64,000 nt of DNA, from contig NZ_JAQIYM010000014.1 in the NCBI RefSeq assembly GCF_028823535.1, forward strand, positions 62,001 through 126,000, given 5' to 3'. Shown piece after piece: positions 25,248-36,002 of the stretch. The stretch comes from Pseudomonas serbica (GTDB lineage: Bacteria > Pseudomonadota > Gammaproteobacteria > Pseudomonadales > Pseudomonadaceae). The position numbers and the translations under genes were made by a program. Numbering within the stretch: the stretch's first letter is position 1; each line of letters begins with the position of its first letter. The notes beneath the pieces were generated by a model. That model worked only from the letters and a program-made list of their open reading frames with translations. It searched no databases and was not told the origin of the DNA.

Positions 25248-27592
25248 GTCAACACCGTCAAGCCGACCAGAAACCTGTTCCTCGCTACAAACCCTACACA
25301 GGCCCGGCCGGAGGTTGGGGCGCACTGATCAGCGTCGCACAGGCCTGGTTGACCAGTGACAACGCGCTGAAAAATCTGCGCATGATGCTCAAGACCAACA
25401 AGAACGGTGGCTTCGACTGTCCCGGTTGCGCCTGGGGCGATTCCAACGAAGGCGGCATGGTGATGTTCTGCGAGAACGGCGCCAAAGCGGTGAACTGGGA
25501 AGCGACCAAACGCCGCGTCGATGCTAAGTTTTTTGCCAGGCACAGCGTCACTTCATTGCTGGAGCAAAGCGACTATTGGCTCGAATATCAAGGCCGTCTG
25601 ACCGAACCGATGAGCTATGACGCCGAGACCGATCGCTACAAGCCGATCAGTTGGGACGCGGCCTTTGCCCTGATCGCCAAGCATCTGAACGGCTTGTCGA
25701 GCCCGAACCAGGCCGAGTTCTACACTTCGGGCCGGGCCAGTAACGAAGCGGCTTTTTTATACCAGCTGTTCGTGCGCGCCTACGGCACCAACAATTTCCC
25801 CGACTGTTCGAACATGTGCCACGAGGCCAGCGGCGTGGCGTTGTCACAAAGTGTCGGCGTCGGCAAAGGCACCGTGACGTTCGACGACTTCGAACACGCC
25901 GATGCGATTTTCGTCTGGGGCCAGAACCCCGGCACCAACCATCCACGGATGCTCGAACCGTTGCGTGAGGCGGTGACACGCGGCGCGCAAGTGGTGTGCA
26001 TCAACCCGCTGAAAGAGCGCGGCCTGGAGCGCTTCCAGCACCCGCAACACCCGATCGAAATGCTCACCAACGGCGACAAGCCGACCAACACCGCGTACTT
26101 CCGTCCGGCGCTGGGCGGCGACATGGCGATCATGCGTGGCATGGCCAAGTTCCTGCTGCAATGGGAACGCGACGCACAGAAAGCCGGTGCGCCTGCGGTG
26201 TTCGATCACGCCTTCCTCAATGAGCACAGCGTCAATGTGCTGGAGTACCTGGCCGCCATCGATGAAACCCCATGGGAGCAGATCGTCGAGCAGTCTGGCC
26301 TGCCCCTGGTGGAAATCGAGCGAGCGGCGCGCATGTACGCCAAGGGCAAGAACGTCATCATGTGCTGGGCCATGGGCATCACCCAGCATCGCCATTCGGT
26401 AGCGACCATCCAGGAAATCGCCAACCTGATGCTGCTGCGCGGCAACATCGGTCGACCAGGCGCCGGCCTGTGCCCGGTGCGTGGCCACAGCAACGTCCAG
26501 GGCGACCGGACCATGGGCATCAACGAACGGCCACCGGTGGCGTTCCTCGATGCCCTGGAACGACGCTTCCAGCTCAAGGTACCGCGTGACAATGGCCACA
26601 ATGTGGTCGAAGCGATTCATGCCATGGCCGAAGGTCGGGCCAAAGTCTTCATTGGCCTGGGCGGCAACTTCGCTCAAGCCACCCCGGACAGCCCGCGTAC
26701 CTTCCAGGCCCTGCGCAACTGCGACCTGACCGTGCAGATCAGCACCAAGCTTAACCGCAGCCATCTGACTCACGGCAAAGACGCCCTGATCCTGCCGTGC
26801 CTGGGCCGGACCGACATCGATATCCAGACTGAAGGCGCGCAAGCGGTGACTGTCGAAGATTCGTTCAGCATGGTCCACGCCTCCAACGGACAGTTGCAGC
26901 CCCTGTCGAACCAGATGCGCTCGGAACCGGCGATCCTGGCCGGCATAGCCGCCGCCACCTTGGGCAACCAGCCTGTGGACTGGAACTGGCTGGTGGCCGA
27001 CTACGGGCGCATCCGCGACCTGATTGCCGATACCATTCCAGGCTTCAAGGACTTCAACGAAAGGGTCAAGAACCCAGGCGGCTTCTACCTGGGCAACAGC
27101 GCCGGCGCACGCAAGTGGAACACTGCATCCGGCCGGGCCAACTTCCGTCCGAACGCACTGCCCAAGGACCTGGTTCACGAACGCACCCGTGCCACCGGTG
27201 TGTTGCCGGACCTGATCATGCAATCGATGCGCTCCCACGATCAGTACAACACCACGATCTATGGTCTCAATGACCGCTATCGCGGAGTGAAAGGCCAACG
27301 TGATGTGCTGTTCGTCAACGAAGCCGACATCATTCGCCTGGGCTTCAAGCCGGGGCAGAAGGCTGACATCGTGTCGATCTGGGATGATGGCGTTGTACGC
27401 CGAGTGAAGGGCTTCACATTGCTGGCGTTCGATATTCCTGCAGGGCAAGCGGCGGCGTACTATCCGGAAGTAAACCCGCTGGTGCCGCTGGAAAGCACAG
27501 GGGATGGCAGCCATACGCCAACGTCGAAGTTTGTGGCGATCCGGTTGGAAGCGGCGAGTGAGACCGGGTTGATCATGGCGAAGTCTGCCTGA
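25244..27592 (+). CDS. Molybdopterin oxidoreductase, FdhF/YdeP-type formate dehydrogenase alpha subunit
   Basis: About 782 residues of the bis-MGD oxidoreductase family related to FdhF and YdeP. The N-terminus has only a CPGC pair (~59) where typical formate dehydrogenases carry four Cys for a [4Fe-4S] cluster. The likely Mo ligand is the Cys in CSNMCHEASG (~193), followed by His as in FdhF. The C-terminal MGD-binding domain includes SMRSHDQYNTTIYGLNDRYRG. GTG at 25244 with GGAG eight bases upstream is chosen over the earlier in-frame ATG at 25157. No electron-transfer partner gene is adjacent, so the true acceptor, and even formate as substrate, is inferred from fdhD. Confidence 0.88.
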   Translation: MSQHRQADQKPVPRYKPYTGPAGGWGALISVAQAWLTSDNALKNLRMMLKTNKNGGFDCPGCAWGDSNEGGMVMFCENGAKAVNWEATKRRVDAKFFARHSVTSLLEQSDYWLEYQGRLTEPMSYDAETDRYKPISWDAAFALIAKHLNGLSSPNQAEFYTSGRASNEAAFLYQLFVRAYGTNNFPDCSNMCHEASGVALSQSVGVGKGTVTFDDFEHADAIFVWGQNPGTNHPRMLEPLREAVTRGAQVVCINPLKERGLERFQHPQHPIEMLTNGDKPTNTAYFRPALGGDMAIMRGMAKFLLQWERDAQKAGAPAVFDHAFLNEHSVNVLEYLAAIDETPWEQIVEQSGLPLVEIERAARMYAKGKNVIMCWAMGITQHRHSVATIQEIANLMLLRGNIGRPGAGLCPVRGHSNVQGDRTMGINERPPVAFLDALERRFQLKVPRDNGHNVVEAIHAMAEGRAKVFIGLGGNFAQATPDSPRTFQALRNCDLTVQISTKLNRSHLTHGKDALILPCLGRTDIDIQTEGAQAVTVEDSFSMVHASNGQLQPLSNQMRSEPAILAGIAAATLGNQPVDWNWLVADYGRIRDLIADTIPGFKDFNERVKNPGGFYLGNSAGARKWNTASGRANFRPNALPKDLVHERTRATGVLPDLIMQSMRSHDQYNTTIYGLNDRYRGVKGQRDVLFVNEADIIRLGFKPGQKADIVSIWDDGVVRRVKGFTLLAFDIPAGQAAAYYPEVNPLVPLESTGDGSHTPTSKFVAIRLEAASETGLIMAKSA

Positions 27593-27656
27593 CCAAAAAC
27601 AAAAGATCGTCCGAACGCGGTCCGAGCCTGCGGCAGCTCCTACAACGCCCACAAAA

Positions 27657-27683
27657 AAGGCCGTTTTTTCACAAAAACGGCCT
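27657..27683 (+). terminator. Terminator after the formate dehydrogenase gene
   Basis: GGCCGTTTTT pairs with AAAAACGGCC around a 4-nt loop. The upstream 27600-27650 also holds a degenerate REP-like stretch (CGGCAGCTCCTACAAC). Confidence 0.65.
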
Positions 27684-27840
27684 ATCCGAAGTAACTAAAG
27701 ACCGGCGAAAAACCATTAAGTTCCGCCCAAAAAACAGTAACTTATAGAAATGTGCTGAAGTCGTGTTACTCGTCGGATTTCGATTGTCACACCACTGACA
27801 CGGCCTCAGGATCGCGTCGTCATCCCCATGAGGTTCCTCC

Positions 27841-28335
27841 ATGAAGTTCTCCTCGATTCTCTTGTTGTCCCTTGGCCTGGTCAGTGGCATTGCCTCTGCT
27901 GGCGGCACCACCGAAGCAGGTGTGGGCGGCGCATTGGGCGGGGTTTTGGGCTCGGTCGTCGGCCAATCGATTGGCGGTAATACAGGTTCCACCATCGGCG
28001 CGGCCCTGGGCGGCGCGGGTGGTAGCGCAGTCGGCGCAGACAAACGCAGCCGTGGCGAAGCCGCCATCGGTGGTGCGTTGGGCGCAGCAGGCGGTAACGT
28101 GGTCGGCCGCAGCGTGGGCGGCACCACCGGCAGCCTGATCGGCTCCGCAGCAGGCGGCGGTGCCGGTGGCGCACTGGGTAACTACATGGGCAACAAGAGC
28201 GATGACGACGACGATGACGATCGTCGTTATCGTGGCCATGATGATCGTCGTTACTACCGTGACGGCCATCCAGGTCGTGGTCATGCCTATGGCCATCGCA
28301 AGCATCACAAGAAGTACTACCGCCACCGTCATTGA
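27841..28335 (+). CDS. Exported glycine-zipper protein with acidic and His-rich tail
   Basis: A 164-residue secreted or envelope protein. A signal peptide of about 20 residues (MKFSSILLLSLGLVSGIASA) is followed by three to four glycine-zipper repeats (GGALGGVLGSVVGQSIGG and similar) that could pack as membrane-embedded helices. The tail has seven Asp within DDDDDDD, then many His, Tyr and Arg, a possible metal-binding segment. ATG at 27841 follows GAGG. Resembles YMGG/Rickettsia 17-kDa-like glycine-zipper proteins; function unknown. A terminator follows at 28361. Confidence 0.85.
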   Translation: MKFSSILLLSLGLVSGIASAGGTTEAGVGGALGGVLGSVVGQSIGGNTGSTIGAALGGAGGSAVGADKRSRGEAAIGGALGAAGGNVVGRSVGGTTGSLIGSAAGGGAGGALGNYMGNKSDDDDDDDRRYRGHDDRRYYRDGHPGRGHAYGHRKHHKKYYRHRH

Positions 28336-28360
28336 AACCGGAATGGTTTCGCTGGCAGAT

Positions 28361-28393
28361 AAAAATCGCAGCCCGAGGGCTGCGATTTTTTTT
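28361..28393. terminator. Terminator between the glycine-zipper gene and the convergent thioesterase gene
   Basis: ATCGCAGCCC and GGGCTGCGAT form a stem with a 2-nt loop core, preceded by A5 and followed by T8. It fits both convergent genes. Confidence 0.85.
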
Positions 28394-28400
28394 GCCTGCT

Positions 28401-28820
28401 TTAAACCACCAGACGCTCCATCGCACTGCGTAACCCGGCCGGAATCGCCACTGGCTGATTCGAGGCGCGGTCGACAAACACGTGCACAAAGCGCCCCGCT
28501 GCGCAGGCCTCATCTTCCCCTTGCTTGAATACCGCCAACTCGTACTGCACCGAGCTATTGCCCAACTTTCCGACCCGCAGGCCGACCTCGATCCGGTCCG
28601 GGAAGGCGGTGGAGGCAAAGTAATCGCAGGCTGAACTCACCACGAAACCCACCACCTCGCCCTCATGGATATCCAGGCCGCCGACTTCGATCAGGTAGGT
28701 GTTCACCGCCGTATCGAAGAAGCTGTAGTAGGTGACGTTGTTGACGTGACCATAGGCATCGTTGTCGTGCCAGCGTGTGGTGATGGGTTGGAAGTGTGGG
28801 TAGTCGGAGCGCTGGGGCAT
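28401..28820 (-). CDS. Acyl-CoA thioesterase (4HBT/FadM-like hotdog)
   Basis: A 139-residue hotdog thioesterase. The signature TTRWHDNDAYGHVNNVTYYSFFDTAV contains the catalytic Asp of the 4-hydroxybenzoyl-CoA thioesterase group (given here only as motif; key residues D in WHDND and H in GHVN). It lies 80 bp downstream of the 3-hydroxyacyl-CoA dehydrogenase on the same strand, so it may act in the same acyl-CoA pathway. Confidence 0.88.
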   Translation of the reverse strand: MPQRSDYPHFQPITTRWHDNDAYGHVNNVTYYSFFDTAVNTYLIEVGGLDIHEGEVVGFVVSSACDYFASTAFPDRIEVGLRVGKLGNSSVQYELAVFKQGEDEACAAGRFVHVFVDRASNQPVAIPAGLRSAMERLVV

Positions 28821-28900
28821 CGGTGTTGGTTCCTGGGGTTGGATGACCAGTTTAAGGAGAAAACCGCGTTATCGCTCTTCGCGAGCAGGCACCAAATCAA

Positions 28901-30127
28901 TCACCTATCAACAAACCCTCTACCTTGCGTCGCCAATTCACCAATCAACCGTGCCGGGCTCCAGTGATCACCCTGGCGTGTCTCCAGCGCCAACAGCCGC
29001 TGATGAATATCCGCCAACCCCTGCTGATCCGCCCAGGCCATCGGCCCGCCTTTATCTGCCGGGAACCCGTATCCGTTGAGGTACACCAGATCGATGTCGT
29101 GGGCCGATCCCGCGACCCCTTCCTGAAGAATCTTCGCACCCTCGTTGACCAATGCCAGCAGGCAGCGCTCCAGAATTTCCTCCTGGCTTATCTCGCGGCG
29201 ATGAAAGCCCAGCCCCTCGCTGACTTCCAGCACCAGCGCGTCGACCTGCGGATCGTGTTCAGCCTGGCGACTGCCCGGCTCATAATGGTAATAGCCATCG
29301 CCGCTCTTCTGCCCGAAACGGCCCCGCTCACACAGACGGTTATCCACTTGCACCTCTGGCGCATCCTGCCCAACTCCGGACAGTTGCCGGGCACGCCATT
29401 GCAGATCGACGCCAACCACGTCGAACATACGGAATGGCCCCATGGCAAAGCCGAAGCCTTGCAGCGCGGCATCGATCTGGTAAGGGTAAGCACCCTCCAG
29501 CAACATTTTGCGGGCCTCCAGCACGTAGGTGTTGAGCATGCGATTGCCAATGAAGCCGTCGCAATTGCCCGAGACCACGCTGACCTTGCCCATGCGCTTG
29601 CCCAGCGCCAGTGCAGCATCGATGACTGCCGGTGCAGCCTGGGCACCACGGACGATTTCCAGCAGCTTCATGATGTGCGCCGGGCTGAAGAAGTGCAGGC
29701 CCAGGACTTGTTGCGGACGGCCAGTCACCGCGGCGATGGCGTCGATGTCCAGTGCCGACGTGTTACTTGCCAGAATGGCTTCAGGTTTGAGCAGGCCGTC
29801 CAGCTCGCGGAAGATGGCCTGCTTGAGTTCCAGGTTTTCGTAGACGGCCTCGATGACCAGATCGACATCGCGGATGGCCGCATAATCAGCGGCAGCCGTG
29901 ACCCGTGCAATGCGGGTGTCGGCCTCGGCCTGATCGATGCGTTCTTGCCGAACACTATGGGCATAGGTGTCCGCCACGGTGACCAGGGCCTGCTCAAGCA
30001 TCTGCGGATTGTTATCGACCCATTGCACCGCCACCCCGGCGTTGGCCAGGCACATGACAATGCCGCGGCCCATGGTGCCCGCGCCGATCACGGCTGCGCG
30101 CTGAATATTGAACGGTGTCTGGCTCAT
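28901..30127 (-). CDS. 3-Hydroxyacyl-CoA dehydrogenase, single-function
   Basis: NAD-dependent oxidation of 3-hydroxyacyl-CoA, 408 residues. The N-terminal Rossmann motif GAGTMGRGIV and the segment LGLHFFSPAHIMKLLEIVRG (catalytic His) are clear, and the GNCDGFIGNRML hinge follows. It ends with two C-terminal helical domains, as in the HAD half of FadB, but there is no enoyl-CoA hydratase domain. ATG at 30127 follows AGAGATC; the frame is open to 30217. The pairing with a thioesterase resembles P. aeruginosa PA5185/PA5188. Confidence 0.92.
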   Translation of the reverse strand: MSQTPFNIQRAAVIGAGTMGRGIVMCLANAGVAVQWVDNNPQMLEQALVTVADTYAHSVRQERIDQAEADTRIARVTAAADYAAIRDVDLVIEAVYENLELKQAIFRELDGLLKPEAILASNTSALDIDAIAAVTGRPQQVLGLHFFSPAHIMKLLEIVRGAQAAPAVIDAALALGKRMGKVSVVSGNCDGFIGNRMLNTYVLEARKMLLEGAYPYQIDAALQGFGFAMGPFRMFDVVGVDLQWRARQLSGVGQDAPEVQVDNRLCERGRFGQKSGDGYYHYEPGSRQAEHDPQVDALVLEVSEGLGFHRREISQEEILERCLLALVNEGAKILQEGVAGSAHDIDLVYLNGYGFPADKGGPMAWADQQGLADIHQRLLALETRQGDHWSPARLIGELATQGRGFVDR

Positions 30128-30243
30128 GTTTTGATCTCTTGTTGGCGATCCAAAGACAGCCCCCACCATAGTCAGCCTCCGCGAGTTTTTGAAATTTATT
30201 CCTGTGATGAGCGACATTCAGCAGATGGATGCGCCCACACGGC

Positions 30244-32172
<1,929 letters not shown>

Positions 32173-32415
32173 AAGCTGTCACTCCGTTGACTGCTGCGAT
32201 GAGCAAAGCCTAGCCGGCGATCGCAGCGAGTCGAGAAAAGGTCAGGGGTAAAAAAGATACGGGATGATACAGCGGATGGCTTTGGGAATGCGGCGCCTGG
32301 CAAATCGCCTTCGCGGGCAGCAAAATTCGAAACGACCTACACCCTCTGAGGCGCCTGTAGTCCCTTTCCTCAACAACTGCGCAAAACCTTACAAAACCTG
32401 TCGATCTCAGCCGTC
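32173..32415. other. Intergenic stretch upstream of the recQ-like gene
   Basis: Divergent gap of 344 bp (32173-32516) between the helicase and the small DUF3077-type gene. No coding signal on either strand beyond shadows. The right part holds the promoter listed separately. Confidence 0.6.
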
Positions 32416-32445
32416 TTGTCGCACGACACCACGCCCTTCTATAGT
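32416..32445 (+). promoter_or_regulatory. Sigma-70-like promoter for the 96-aa protein gene
   Basis: TTGTCG at 32416-32421 and TATAGT at 32440-32445 with an 18-bp spacer. It is about 70 bp upstream of the ATG at 32517. Confidence 0.45.
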
Positions 32446-32516
32446 TTCCGGCAAGGCTGAAAACAGTGTCTGGGCCGACCGGGCGCATTTGCCGATTTCC
32501 CACAGGACCCACCTCG

Positions 32517-32807
32517 ATGAACCGCCCCGAGCCACTGACCGACCGCTATCGCCCGCTCAAATCCAGCATCAGCGAAACCCCGGTACTGGTGATCGACACC
32601 GAGGCCGATCCCCTGGAAATTCTCGACGCCGCCCGCCAACGCATCCGCGCCGCCAGCGACCTGCTGGAAACCCTGTACTGCCTGTGCTTCAAACAGGCCG
32701 ACGCCAGCGATATCCCCAACATCGTCAATGCCCTGTACCTGCTGACCCAGGACGGCAACGAGCTGCTCGACATCGCCCGGCAACGCCTGCCGAAACTCAC
32801 CGGCTGA
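32517..32807 (+). CDS. Small Pseudomonas-type protein (DUF3077/DUF6124-like)
   Basis: A 96-residue soluble protein resembling the small DUF3077/DUF6124 proteins that occur in multiple copies in Pseudomonas. The centre (DAARQRIRAASDLLETLYCL) is amphipathic helix and the end (LLTQDGNELLDIARQRL) repeats a similar pattern. ATG at 32517 follows AGGA; the frame is open to 32466. Function unknown. Confidence 0.75.
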   Translation: MNRPEPLTDRYRPLKSSISETPVLVIDTEADPLEILDAARQRIRAASDLLETLYCLCFKQADASDIPNIVNALYLLTQDGNELLDIARQRLPKLTG

Positions 32808-32824
32808 AGGACACCACGATCCCT

Positions 32825-32848
32825 TGTAGGAGCTGGCTTGCCAGCGAT
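32825..32848. repeat. Single REP-like palindrome (GTAGGAGCTGGCTTGCCAGCGA type)
   Basis: One copy of the second REP family in this window, whose core is TAGGAGCTGGCTTGCCAGC; the same core is at 58035-58057 and, degenerate, at 46353-46440. Confidence 0.7.
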
Positions 32849-32989
32849 GAACGATAACGCGGTCCACTGTGGATAAGTCCGTCAGCAACGCCCTCGAACC
32901 CTTCAGCCGGCGACGTTATCGAAGGGACAGGCGGGATCCACAAAATGCGGGTTGCAGCGAAGGGGCAGGGTAAACGAGGCGGAGCTCGA

Positions 32990-33323
32990 GTGATTTACTA
33001 TCATTATCTCGGCATCGCAAATCGCTTTATTGATGATCTACCCTAAAAATGAACAACAAGATCTGACCGCCGACATCTCGATCAATATCGACCTCGGCTG
33101 CAACGGCGCCGATGCACAACATCTGATCGAAACCCTGGAAGACCACTTCGCCATCGATTTTGTAGACTACGACAGTTATCGCTATTACCAGCCTGACGGC
33201 TACGATGTATTCCTCAAGCGCAAAGCCAAGGGTCGCGGCGACAAGGTGCCACTGACCATTGGCATGCTCTACCGGGCAATCAAAGCCCAACGCTGGGACA
33301 CGGATGAGCTTGAAGGCCTGTAG
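32990..33323 (+). CDS. DUF1493-like small protein, two frames joined by a +1 shift at CCC TAA
   Basis: GTG at 32990, five bases after GGAG, opens a frame reading VIYYHYLGIANRFIDDLP that stops at TAA 33044-33046. The overlapping +1 frame continues KNEQQDLTADISINIDLG and on to 33323, with the DUF1493 pattern (DLGCNGADAQHLIE, late ITIGMLYRA-like TIGMLYRAIKAQRW). A +1 slip from CCC onto CCT at 33041-33044 joins them exactly at P-K-N-E. The downstream frame alone (ATG 33033, 97 residues from the TTG at 33030) has no good ribosome site and lacks the N-terminal helix. Options: programmed frameshift, recent mutation, or a sequencing error in the A5 run. DUF1493 proteins have been compared with acyl-carrier-like folds; function unknown. 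Confidence 0.6.
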
Positions 33324-33354
33324 CGTCCCCGGCGCATAACGATAAGGACCTTAC

Positions 33355-34221
33355 ATGGACGTTCTGATGGGCTTGCTGGCCGCCTTGCTGTGGGGCGGTA
33401 CGGATTTTCTGGTGGGTATGAATGCCCGCGCGGTGGGTGTCAAACGTGCCGTGTATTTTGGTCAGGCGCTGGGCTTTACCATCATGAGCCTGCTGTTGGT
33501 CGTCTTCCCCGTGTTCTTACTTCGCTCGATGGCCGCGCCGCTCGAGACCTGGCTGATCGGCGTCGCCGCTGCCGTGTTGACGGTATCTGGCGCGCTGGCC
33601 CTGTCCAAGGCCTTCGCCCTCGGCAAGGCTTCCATCGTCGCGCCGCTGGTGACGTCCTACGGGGTGGTGACAACGCTGCTGTCCTGGGCCGGTGGTGAGC
33701 AGATCAGTCTGCTGCAATTGCTATGCATTGCGCTGTGCGTCGTTGGTGTCGTTCTCTCCAGTATTCATTCCGACCCGAAGGTGCCCCACACCACACAGGC
33801 GAGCAGCTCGATTGCCTATGCACTATTGGCGGCGCTGTTCTACGGCACCAGTTTCTGGCTGCAAGGTCGCTTCGTCCTGCCGTCCCTCGGGCCGGTCACG
33901 ATGCTCTGGCTCGCGTACCTGGTGGGCCTGATGGTGCTGGTGGTGATCGTGCTCAGGATCGACGATGGCTTGAAAATCCCGCCGCTGAAAAACTGCCTGA
34001 CGCTGACCGGCGCCAGCCTGATGAACCTCGGCGGTTTTTCATCATTCGCCTGGGGGGCGGTGGCCGGGTCGGTCTCGGTAGTAACGGTAATCAGTACATT
34101 GTCAGGCGGGATCGCGGCGATCCTGGGGTATGTTTTTTTCAAGGAACGGCTGGGGAAGGTACAGGTACTGGGAGTAGTTCTGGTGTTGGTCGGCGCATTC
34201 GTTCTACACCTGAAGACCTGA
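33355..34221 (+). CDS. EamA/DMT-superfamily permease
   Basis: A 288-residue inner-membrane protein with about ten hydrophobic segments in two EamA repeats (GLLAALLWGGTDFLVG at the start, IAYALLAALFYGTSFW at the middle). Drug/metabolite transporters export small metabolites; no substrate can be named. ATG at 33355 follows AAGGA. It is 31 bp after the DUF1493-like gene and ends at a bidirectional terminator. Confidence 0.88.
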   Translation: MDVLMGLLAALLWGGTDFLVGMNARAVGVKRAVYFGQALGFTIMSLLLVVFPVFLLRSMAAPLETWLIGVAAAVLTVSGALALSKAFALGKASIVAPLVTSYGVVTTLLSWAGGEQISLLQLLCIALCVVGVVLSSIHSDPKVPHTTQASSSIAYALLAALFYGTSFWLQGRFVLPSLGPVTMLWLAYLVGLMVLVVIVLRIDDGLKIPPLKNCLTLTGASLMNLGGFSSFAWGAVAGSVSVVTVISTLSGGIAAILGYVFFKERLGKVQVLGVVLVLVGAFVLHLKT

Positions 34222-34233
34222 ACCGTCGCTCAC

Positions 34234-34262
34234 AAAAAAGCCGCCCCGAAGGGCGGCTTTTT
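34234..34262. terminator. Bidirectional terminator between the DMT permease and pckA
   Basis: AGCCGCCC pairs with GGGCGGCT around a tetraloop, flanked by A6 and T5. It sits between two convergent genes. Confidence 0.9.
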
Positions 34263-34281
34263 CATGGCTTCAAACCAACAC

Positions 34282-35823
34282 TTACAACTTTGGACCCGCA
34301 GCCTTGATCGCGTCGCTCACGTCGAACTTCTTGAAGTTCTCGATGAACAGGCCGGCCAGTGCTTTGGCGGCTTCGTCGTAGGCGGCTTTATCAGCCCAGG
34401 TGTTGCGTGGGTTCAGCAGGCCAGTCTCAACGCCCGGCACGGCCACTGGCACGTCGAGGTTGATGGTGTCCAGGTGCTCGGTTTCGGTACCGATCAGTGC
34501 GCCGCTCTGAATCGCTGCGATCACCGCACGGGTGGTCGGGATGTTGAAGCGCTTGCCGACGCCGTAGCCACCACCGGTCCAGCCGGTGTTGACCAGGTAG
34601 ACCTTGGAGCCGAAGCCGCGGATGCGCTTGATCAGCAGCTCTGCGTATTCGCCAGCCGGACGCGGGAAGAACGGTGCGCCGAAGCAGGTGGAGAAGGTCG
34701 ACTTGATGCCGGTGCCCGAACCCATTTCAGTCGAGCCCACCAGAGCGGTATAGCCGGACAGGAAGTGGTAGGCCGCTTGTTCTTCGTTGAGGATCGACAC
34801 TGGCGGCAGTACGCCGGTCAGGTCGCAAGTCAGGAAGATGACAGCATTCGGCTCGCCACCCAGGTTCTTCTCGGAACGCTTGGCAACGTGCTCCAGCGGG
34901 TAGGCGGCACGGCTGTTCTGGGTCAGGCTGACATCGGCGTAGTCGGCGTGCTTGGCATCATCGATAACGACGTTTTCCAGGACCGCACCGTGCTTGATGG
35001 CTTTCCAGATGACCGGCTCGTTCTTCTCGGACAGGTCGATGCACTTGGCATAGCAACCGCCTTCGATGTTGAACACAACGCCTTCGCCCCAGCCGTGTTC
35101 GTCGTCACCGATCAGGTAACGGCTTTCGTCAGCGGACAGGGTGGTCTTGCCGGTACCGGACAGACCGAAGAACAGGGTCACGTCGCCTTCTTCGCCGATG
35201 TTGGCAGCGCAGTGCATTGGCAGCACGTCGGCGGCCGGCAGCAGGAAGTTCTGCACCGAGAACATGGCTTTCTTCATTTCACCGGCATAACGCATGCCTG
35301 CGATCAGCACTTTCTTCTGTGCGAAGTTGATGATCACGCAACCGTCGGAGTTGGTGCCGTCACGCTCTGGAACGCATTCGAAGTTGGCAACGTTGAGCAC
35401 TTGCCACTCTTCACGACCCGCCGGGTTGTACTGGGCCGGGTTGATGAACAGGCAACGACCGAACAGGTTCTGCCAGGCAGTCTGGGTGGTCATCTTCACG
35501 GCCAGGTAGTGCTCGGAAGCCGCACCTACATGTACGTGGGAAACGAAGTGCTCTTGCGCGTTGTTGAACGCCTCGACGCGATTCCACAGGGCATCGAACT
35601 TGTCGGCCGGGAACTTGCGGTTGATCGGGCCCCAGGCGATGGCGGCCGAAGTGGACGGTTCTTCAACAATGAAACGATCGACTGGCGAACGGCCGGTACG
35701 GTGACCGGTACGAACAACCAGTGCGCCGGTATCGGCAAGCTCGCCTTCACCGCGGTTGAGGGCTTCTTTAACCAGATCATCAACACTCAGATCGGTGTAC
35801 ACGGCGTTATTGGCTTGCGTCAT
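34282..35823 (-). CDS. pckA: Phosphoenolpyruvate carboxykinase (ATP)
   Basis: Converts oxaloacetate and ATP to PEP, CO2 and ADP, the entry step of gluconeogenesis from organic acids. The 513-residue enzyme has the kinase-1a P-loop GLSGTGKTTLS, then ESRYLIGDDEHGWG with the metal-binding Asp pair, and RSPVDRF and NPAGREEW for substrate and adenine binding. It appears monocistronic with its promoter in the 179-bp gap to hslO. Confidence 0.97.
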   Translation of the reverse strand: MTQANNAVYTDLSVDDLVKEALNRGEGELADTGALVVRTGHRTGRSPVDRFIVEEPSTSAAIAWGPINRKFPADKFDALWNRVEAFNNAQEHFVSHVHVGAASEHYLAVKMTTQTAWQNLFGRCLFINPAQYNPAGREEWQVLNVANFECVPERDGTNSDGCVIINFAQKKVLIAGMRYAGEMKKAMFSVQNFLLPAADVLPMHCAANIGEEGDVTLFFGLSGTGKTTLSADESRYLIGDDEHGWGEGVVFNIEGGCYAKCIDLSEKNEPVIWKAIKHGAVLENVVIDDAKHADYADVSLTQNSRAAYPLEHVAKRSEKNLGGEPNAVIFLTCDLTGVLPPVSILNEEQAAYHFLSGYTALVGSTEMGSGTGIKSTFSTCFGAPFFPRPAGEYAELLIKRIRGFGSKVYLVNTGWTGGGYGVGKRFNIPTTRAVIAAIQSGALIGTETEHLDTINLDVPVAVPGVETGLLNPRNTWADKAAYDEAAKALAGLFIENFKKFDVSDAIKAAGPKL

Positions 35824-36002
35824 GAGGTTCCCCGTCGGCCAGTGGCCGAGTGCTCCAAACGTTTTGTAGTAGAAAGTCGTGCACTACTACCGCGAAAAAA
35901 GTGGGCCGGATTATGCCAGAAAAGCCCAAAAAAAGTAGGGCCCTCCCGTCGTAACGGCGCTATTACGCCACTTTCCAGTGAATTTACCTGCGCTGAACCG
36001 TT

